Origin: an uncultured bacterium
GTDB taxonomy: Bacteria; Patescibacteriota; Saccharimonadia; Saccharimonadales; Saccharimonadaceae
Reading direction: 5' to 3'
NCBI GenBank assembly: GCA_903899655.1
Contig: CAIUKF010000008.1
Coordinates: 1-64,000, forward strand
Length of the DNA stretch: 64,000 nt
The notes below the pieces were generated by a model, which saw only the letters and a program-made list of their open reading frames with translations, was not told where the DNA came from and did not search any database. The first letter of the stretch is position 1. Each line of letters starts with the position of its first letter. Made by a program: the position numbers and the translations under genes. This document shows, one piece after another, positions 59,820-64,000 of the stretch.

Positions 59820-60415
59820 TGGTCTTTGTCGACCCATATTTTGATAAAAATATTGGCGACCTAAAAAATCTGTTGGGCGTCAAGTCATCTGAAGAGTTGA
59901 AAAAGGTTGAACCACAGATTGTTTTTGCAAATGAACTTGAACTTGCGTCTGTTGATATCCCACGAACAAATGATTTTAATGAATTATTGCTTATTCATAA
60001 GCAGTTGTTTAAAGGAGTTTATGATTGGGCGGGTCAAATTAGAATTATTGATATCAAGAAAAATAATGCAGATGCGGAGTTCTTTTTGATTGTTGGCAAG
60101 ATTAATACTGCCTCCGATTATGTTTTTGCTGAACTGGATAAAGAGAGAAACTTACAGGGTTTACCGAAAGATGAATTTATTAATCGTCTGGCGTATTTTT
60201 ATGATCAGCTGAATTACATACACCCATTTCGTGAAGGTAACGGTCGTGCGCAACGGGTATTTTGGACTCGACTAGCCAAAGATGCAAATTACGAAATAGA
60301 TTGGAGTCTTGTTGTCGGTGATGAAAACGACGAGGCTTCACGAATCGCAGCGGAAACGATGGACTTGTCAAAATTGGAAGTGATGTTCGCTAAAATTGTC
60401 AAAGCGTTGGAATAA
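59819..60415 (+). CDS. fic: Fic-domain AMPylase toxin
   Basis: 198 aa. The catalytic HPFREGNGRAQR (HxFx(D/E)GNGRxxR, ~residues 137-148) is intact, so it could transfer AMP to target proteins such as topoisomerases. The inhibitory helix is supplied by the separate antitoxin (class I arrangement). No secretion signal is seen. Confidence 0.93.
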   Translation: MVFVDPYFDKNIGDLKNLLGVKSSEELKKVEPQIVFANELELASVDIPRTNDFNELLLIHKQLFKGVYDWAGQIRIIDIKKNNADAEFFLIVGKINTASDYVFAELDKERNLQGLPKDEFINRLAYFYDQLNYIHPFREGNGRAQRVFWTRLAKDANYEIDWSLVVGDENDEASRIAAETMDLSKLEVMFAKIVKALE

Positions 60416-60420
60416 CTAGC

Positions 60421-60504
60421 CTAAATGCCCGTGTACTGACATTTGATGGCACTTTATATGATATTGAAACGATGGTTAATTTTCGACCTTGGAATAAAAA
60501 GTAG
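60421..60504 (+). pseudogene. HAD-gene 3' tail, duplicate copy
   Basis: Twenty-seven codons reading ARVLTFDGTLYDIETMVNF and ending WNKK-stop, roughly 85-90% identical in DNA to the last ~85 bp of 59206-59589, with no HAD N-terminus. It sits right after fic. Confidence 0.85.
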
Positions 60505-60663
60505 GCAATTTATAAACTGACACAAAATAACACCTATAGAGGAACGTCCTCTGGTACGCTTAATAGGAGCCGTCCTCGAAAGTCTTACGGTAACACTCGT
60601 AATGGTGGTCTCTTTGAAATTAATATTTACTTTAATGTCATTAAGTAGATTATAATAAACGAT
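60505..60663. other. Non-coding spacer with REP-like palindromes
   Basis: GAGGAACGTCCTC (60539-60551) and GGAGCCGTCCTC (60566-60577) resemble the transposase-flanking GGAACCGTCC. TATAAT at 60651-60656 is 7 nt before the next ATG. Confidence 0.6.
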
Positions 60664-61134
60664 ATGGAAAGAATGTTCACAAATATAATTATGATGGCTA
60701 AAGAAAAATGGTGGGTTATATTAATAGTCGCTATTATAGCGATATTAATGTTGATTCCAGCACAAGTAGGATTACCGAGTGATAAATATAGGGGCTGTGA
60801 TAATGATGACCCTAAATATATATCTTATTGCCAGTATGGTGAAATTAAAAGTATTACAGAGAAATCAGACGGCACTGTAATTATAACTGTGCCAGTAAAA
60901 TTTAGTGACGGCACAAAAGATACTATTTTCTACTTATCGAAAGGGCATAGTAAATTCTCTATTGGTAGTACTGTTTTAGTCAATTATGCGTCTTGGGAAA
61001 ATAAGTTTATCTTATTTATCAATAGTGACAGTAATCTACTGATGAGCCTTGTATTAAAAAGCGATATTGTAAGCATAGGTTCAACGGCAGTTATCGATGC
61101 AACGAGTATGACGGAGATCAAGTCAACTCCATAG
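60664..61134 (+). CDS. Single-pass membrane protein, orphan
   Basis: 156 aa. A membrane helix (~15-32) is followed by an extracytoplasmic beta-rich domain with two Cys (YRGCDNDD, YCQYGE) and a hydrophobic tail (~115-135). Probably leaderless. No family recognised. Confidence 0.6.
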   Translation: MERMFTNIIMMAKEKWWVILIVAIIAILMLIPAQVGLPSDKYRGCDNDDPKYISYCQYGEIKSITEKSDGTVIITVPVKFSDGTKDTIFYLSKGHSKFSIGSTVLVNYASWENKFILFINSDSNLLMSLVLKSDIVSIGSTAVIDATSMTEIKSTP

Positions 61135-61199
61135 ATGTTTTAAGGTGGCTGACGTTACTTATTATAAGGTAGAGTACAATGGGGATAAGGATTAATCAT

Positions 61200-62216
61200 A
61201 TGAGTAAATTACAGGTTAGTATATCAAGTAGTAATCACAAAGATTCGCTAATTAAAAAACAGCAGGTGGCTGTAAATAGGCTACATAATACTCAGATTGC
61301 TATTGAGATTATTCTTATATTATTTGTGCTGACGTTTCTTACAATTAATATATCATCAGTTTGGCCTATTTATGGCGCTATTGATTTCATTTTTATAGGA
61401 CTACTGGCATTGTCATTGTTTATTATGGGGATATATCTCACAATTAGTGTTTTTAGACTTAAGAAGTGGGGAGAGCCAATAGAATTAAGAATTACTGGTT
61501 TAATGAATTGGCTGATAATGACGTGGTGCTGGTTCCTGGTTGTTGTTGCGACTATAGTTCTTGCTAGCACTATTGCCGTCAATGCATTTGGTGTCGTCAA
61601 AGTTATTACTATCAGTACTGCTGTATTTTGTTTTTTCGTTACTATGATAGTCGTCTTGATAACAACTCATTTATTATGGAAACGCTTTCATGAAGAGAAG
61701 CGCTTCCCAATCCGACCAATTCTATATTCTGTTTTTGGTTTGGTTATGATATTGGTAGTTATTTTTGGTACATATACAACCACTGATAGTATAAAATATA
61801 ATTCTACAACGGTTAGTGATGGAAATCTTGAACTTGGTCAGTCTGAAGTTAAGCAGGTTGGTAAAGACGGTCAAAAACAAATAACTTATAATCTTATTTT
61901 TGGGTTCACAACATCGACGAGCCAAACTGATACTGTAGACCAAATTACCGCCAAGGGTACTAGGCGATACCAATATATGTATTGTTCGGACGGTAGTTAT
62001 AGGTATTACAACGCTGAACAGTTTAAAGATATAAACGTCGGTTTTACTCATCAGAGTGAAGACTTTTGCGCTAAGAATAGTGAGGGTATTGAAACGACTA
62101 TAGCCGATACACCACCAGCTAAAACCGTTGTTCAACAAACCGTCGTGAAGCAATCTCCTAGTAGTTTTAATTGCTATAGTTTATATTCTGGTAGTGTAAG
62201 TTGCTATGGTTACTAA
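61200..62216 (+). CDS. Polytopic membrane protein, orphan
   Basis: About 338 aa. Around five membrane helices (first ~235 residues, alternating with basic loops) then a Ser/Thr-rich tail with five cysteines (YMYCSDGSYRYYN, NCYSLYSGSVSCYGY). An AAGGA ahead of ATG 61200 makes it preferable to ATG 61179. No family recognised. Confidence 0.6.
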   Translation: MSKLQVSISSSNHKDSLIKKQQVAVNRLHNTQIAIEIILILFVLTFLTINISSVWPIYGAIDFIFIGLLALSLFIMGIYLTISVFRLKKWGEPIELRITGLMNWLIMTWCWFLVVVATIVLASTIAVNAFGVVKVITISTAVFCFFVTMIVVLITTHLLWKRFHEEKRFPIRPILYSVFGLVMILVVIFGTYTTTDSIKYNSTTVSDGNLELGQSEVKQVGKDGQKQITYNLIFGFTTSTSQTDTVDQITAKGTRRYQYMYCSDGSYRYYNAEQFKDINVGFTHQSEDFCAKNSEGIETTIADTPPAKTVVQQTVVKQSPSSFNCYSLYSGSVSCYGY

Positions 62217-62232
62217 ATAATAAATCATATTG

Positions 62233-62262
62233 GGATGGTTTTTATGGACATAGGAACCATCC
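62233..62262. repeat. REP-like hairpin after the 61200 gene
   Basis: GGATGGTT (62233-62240) pairs with AACCATCC (62255-62262), and is followed by TTTTTTG. It resembles the transposase-end GGAACCGTCC. It could also terminate the upstream gene. Confidence 0.6.
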
Positions 62263-62301
62263 TTGAAGTTTTTTGTTTTAGAGAGACGTTCTTCTAAGGT
62301 C

Positions 62302-62349
62302 TATGATATTGATATGATGATTAATTTTATGCTTTGGGATAAGAAGTAA
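62302..62349 (+). pseudogene. HAD-gene 3' tail, short degenerate copy
   Basis: Fifteen codons YDIDMMINFMLWDKK plus stop, similar to the parental YDIETMVNFRPWNKK tail of the copy at 60421 and about 75% identical in DNA. The start is degraded. Confidence 0.75.
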
Positions 62350-62438
62350 TAAATAGATAAACTAGCAGAATACCCCCATGCTTTATATTGGCTAGTGTTA
62401 TGTCGTATACTTATATCAAATATATGAAGGAGTAGTAT

Positions 62439-62747
62439 ATGAGTGGTGATCTATCGAATGCAAGTAACATTAAATCCTCGGATAAAACAATCGCTGAATT
62501 GCGCGCTAGTTTAAAGATTATTAAAGATAAAAATTCAGGATTTGATGAAGATAGTTATAAAGATCTAATTATAAAATATGAAAAAGCTATGGAGATTATA
62601 GAAGAGCAGCGTATTATGCTTGATGAATACCGCCGCAATAAGTTACCATCCAAGGATGAAGTAGATACCATTTCATCTATGTTAGATTTGATTAATAAAT
62701 TAGATGATAATACTCTTGATAAGATCAGCAAGTTGAATAAAAAATAA
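62439..62747 (+). CDS. Small coiled-coil protein, orphan
   Basis: 102 aa, charged and helical throughout (EKAMEIIEEQRIMLDEY region), likely coiled coil, with no membrane helix. GAAGGAG ribosome-binding site. TAATG overlap with the next gene. Confidence 0.65.
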   Translation: MSGDLSNASNIKSSDKTIAELRASLKIIKDKNSGFDEDSYKDLIIKYEKAMEIIEEQRIMLDEYRRNKLPSKDEVDTISSMLDLINKLDDNTLDKISKLNKK

Positions 62748-63406
62748 TGAAAGAGTTTACGGATTTTATTAATTCAAATTCATTTCAAACTTTTGTGACG
62801 CTCTTTGTTGGTTTAATTGCATATATTGTATATATTCGTCAGAAAAAAGATCATAAACGGGATTCCGCAACGTCGTTGCTACTTGAAATACAACATGCGG
62901 AACGATCAATTGAGCGCGCTAAAGATCATGTTAGAAGTGGTAATCTGGATGTAGATTTAGAAATTTTACAAGTCAATAGCTGGCCTACACACAAACATCT
63001 ATTTTCTCGTGATTTCGATAAAGATGAGTGGGACGCAATTACTTCTTTTTATAATAAAGCACAGCTACTTGATAACGCCATTCGTTATAATGGACTTGGC
63101 TTTGCAAGTGACATAGAACATATACGAGCAAACAAACAGAGAATTCTAGCTGATATAACCAAAGAAACGCTTGATGCCATGGGTTCACCAGAGTCTACTT
63201 CAACCGAGAGTGTTCTTCAATATTATAATACACGTACGGAACTGTTCGACAAGCTTTATATGGAAAAACAATCTCAATATATGTATAGTCCGAATAAGCC
63301 AATAAATGACGCGAAAAAATATCTTGAAGATTTAATCCAGTTGAGCACAACGAGCGTTGGGACAAAATTAAAAAAAATTACAGAATCTAAGTGGTATAAG
63401 CTATAA
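62747..63406 (+). CDS. Membrane-anchored helical protein, orphan
   Basis: 219 aa. One membrane helix near the N-terminus (~12-28), then a basic segment and a long alpha-helical cytoplasmic domain. Translationally coupled to the coiled-coil gene, so the two may form a complex. No family recognised. Confidence 0.65.
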   Translation: MKEFTDFINSNSFQTFVTLFVGLIAYIVYIRQKKDHKRDSATSLLLEIQHAERSIERAKDHVRSGNLDVDLEILQVNSWPTHKHLFSRDFDKDEWDAITSFYNKAQLLDNAIRYNGLGFASDIEHIRANKQRILADITKETLDAMGSPESTSTESVLQYYNTRTELFDKLYMEKQSQYMYSPNKPINDAKKYLEDLIQLSTTSVGTKLKKITESKWYKL

Positions 63407-63549
63407 AATATTTATAACTTTCTTGTTCAAAATATTGCTAATGAGCTTTAGCGTGCCGGGGTTTCTTGAGTGCTTTTTTATATAAAGCCATCATCTTAAA
63501 ATGATTTTCGCAAACTTAGTCTATTATTTAAAGACTTTTTGATAGTGAT

Positions 63550-64000
63550 TTAAATCACTTTGATATATCCTAGTTTTATCAACTCATCTATAGTAACTAT
63601 TTTTAAATCATTTGTCTTATTTTGAAAACATACACCATCAATCACTAGGTCGCGAATTTGAGAAATTAGAGATATAACAAAGTAATTACTGTCTGATCCG
63701 CTAGAATTAAGTCCAATAACACCTTTTGCGGACGGAGTAAACACTGGTCCACCGCTAGATCCACCTTTATTTGTCATATCCGCTACCAATACTTTTCCTT
63801 TTACTATTCCAAAACCTTTGGGCTCACTCTGTATTACGGTGCCATGAATATTATTTGCTATAACTTTTACATTTGTAGTGTCTGTATCAATATCTTTATT
63901 TACTAATGTGTGAGGAAAAGCATACGTACTAAGAAGTTCACCTTCGCTAGGCTCATAGTTGGACAGAGCTAGTTGTTCTTTTGAAATTATTTTATTAATG
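63550..64000 (-). CDS. Trypsin-like serine protease, partial
   Basis: At least 150 residues, open to the window end. KGGSSGGPVFTP is the catalytic Ser motif of S1/HtrA-type proteases, preceded by beta-strand repeats including ELLSTYAFP. The His and Asp of the triad would lie beyond the edge. A shorter start inside is only an artefact of the frame. Confidence 0.8.
   Translation of the reverse strand, partial: INKIISKEQLALSNYEPSEGELLSTYAFPHTLVNKDIDTDTTNVKVIANNIHGTVIQSEPKGFGIVKGKVLVADMTNKGGSSGGPVFTPSAKGVIGLNSSGSDSNYFVISLISQIRDLVIDGVCFQNKTNDLKIVTIDELIKLGYIKVI

Noticed and set aside
57690-64000. 23S or 5S rRNA downstream of 16S
   Set aside because: No 23S-like conserved segments seen; the 16S unit ends in its own terminator and tRNAs and accessory genes follow.

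Overview
The window looks like a chromosomal segment of a Candidatus Saccharibacteria (TM7, Patescibacteria/CPR) genome. This is judged from the 16S rRNA gene (56201-57679), the moderately low GC, tightly packed genes, one lone Xer recombinase, RNase J, a complete type IV pilus locus and many small membrane proteins of unknown function. The standard code fits: TGA is used as an ordinary stop, for example at the end of pilM. No species assignment is attempted.

Layout. 1-8.7 kb: a Bro-N/DinD-like protein, a family-4-type uracil-DNA glycosylase, RNase J, FtsK, then an rpsF-ssb-rpsR-efp-tlyA run. 8.7-10.3 kb: a long hairpin, a small membrane protein and ychF (minus strand). 10.4-25.1 kb: a continuous type IV pilus locus (TPR protein, large Cys-rich surface protein, pilM-N-O, a small membrane protein, pilB-T-C, major prepilin, prepilin peptidase, three pseudopilin-like proteins and a PilX-like protein). 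25.1-39.7 kb: xer, ndk, tRNA-Arg, a PH-domain protein, a SurA/PPIase-like protein, sodA, alr, tgt, tRNA-Asp, tRNA-Thr, a GT2 glycosyltransferase, tRNA-Val, a T-box leader with thrS, miaA, a wHTH protein and an MBL-fold protein. 39.7-44.4 kb: rpmB, an M50 protease, a 6S-like RNA, rnpB, the infC-rpmI-rplT operon, comM and ssrA (tmRNA). 44.4-45.8 kb: the longest gene-free stretch, AT-rich, ending in a strongly structured candidate ncRNA with its own promoter. 45.8-56.0 kb: a VirD4/TraG-like membrane ATPase locus, two membrane proteins, gyrB, gyrA and a DUF212 membrane protein. 56.0-58.5 kb: a stand-alone 16S unit, tRNA-Ala, tRNA-Ile and tRNA-derived giant hairpins. 58.5-64 kb: an accessory region with a RAYT-type transposase, a HAD-like protein whose 3' tail recurs twice downstream, an antitoxin-Fic pair, several orphan proteins and a partial trypsin-like protease.

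The most interesting signals are not classical genes. They are: (1) a pair of dispersed ~110-bp hairpins whose differences are largely compensatory; (2) a ~375-nt structured RNA behind a strong promoter at 45.4 kb; (3) an accessory island in which the HAD-gene tail and REP-like palindromes mark successive cargo blocks; (4) large hairpins built from the 3' half of tRNA-Ile; (5) many genes with an extended -10 box 6-8 nt before the start codon, implying common leaderless transcription; and (6) a family-4-like UDG lacking three of the four Fe-S cysteines.
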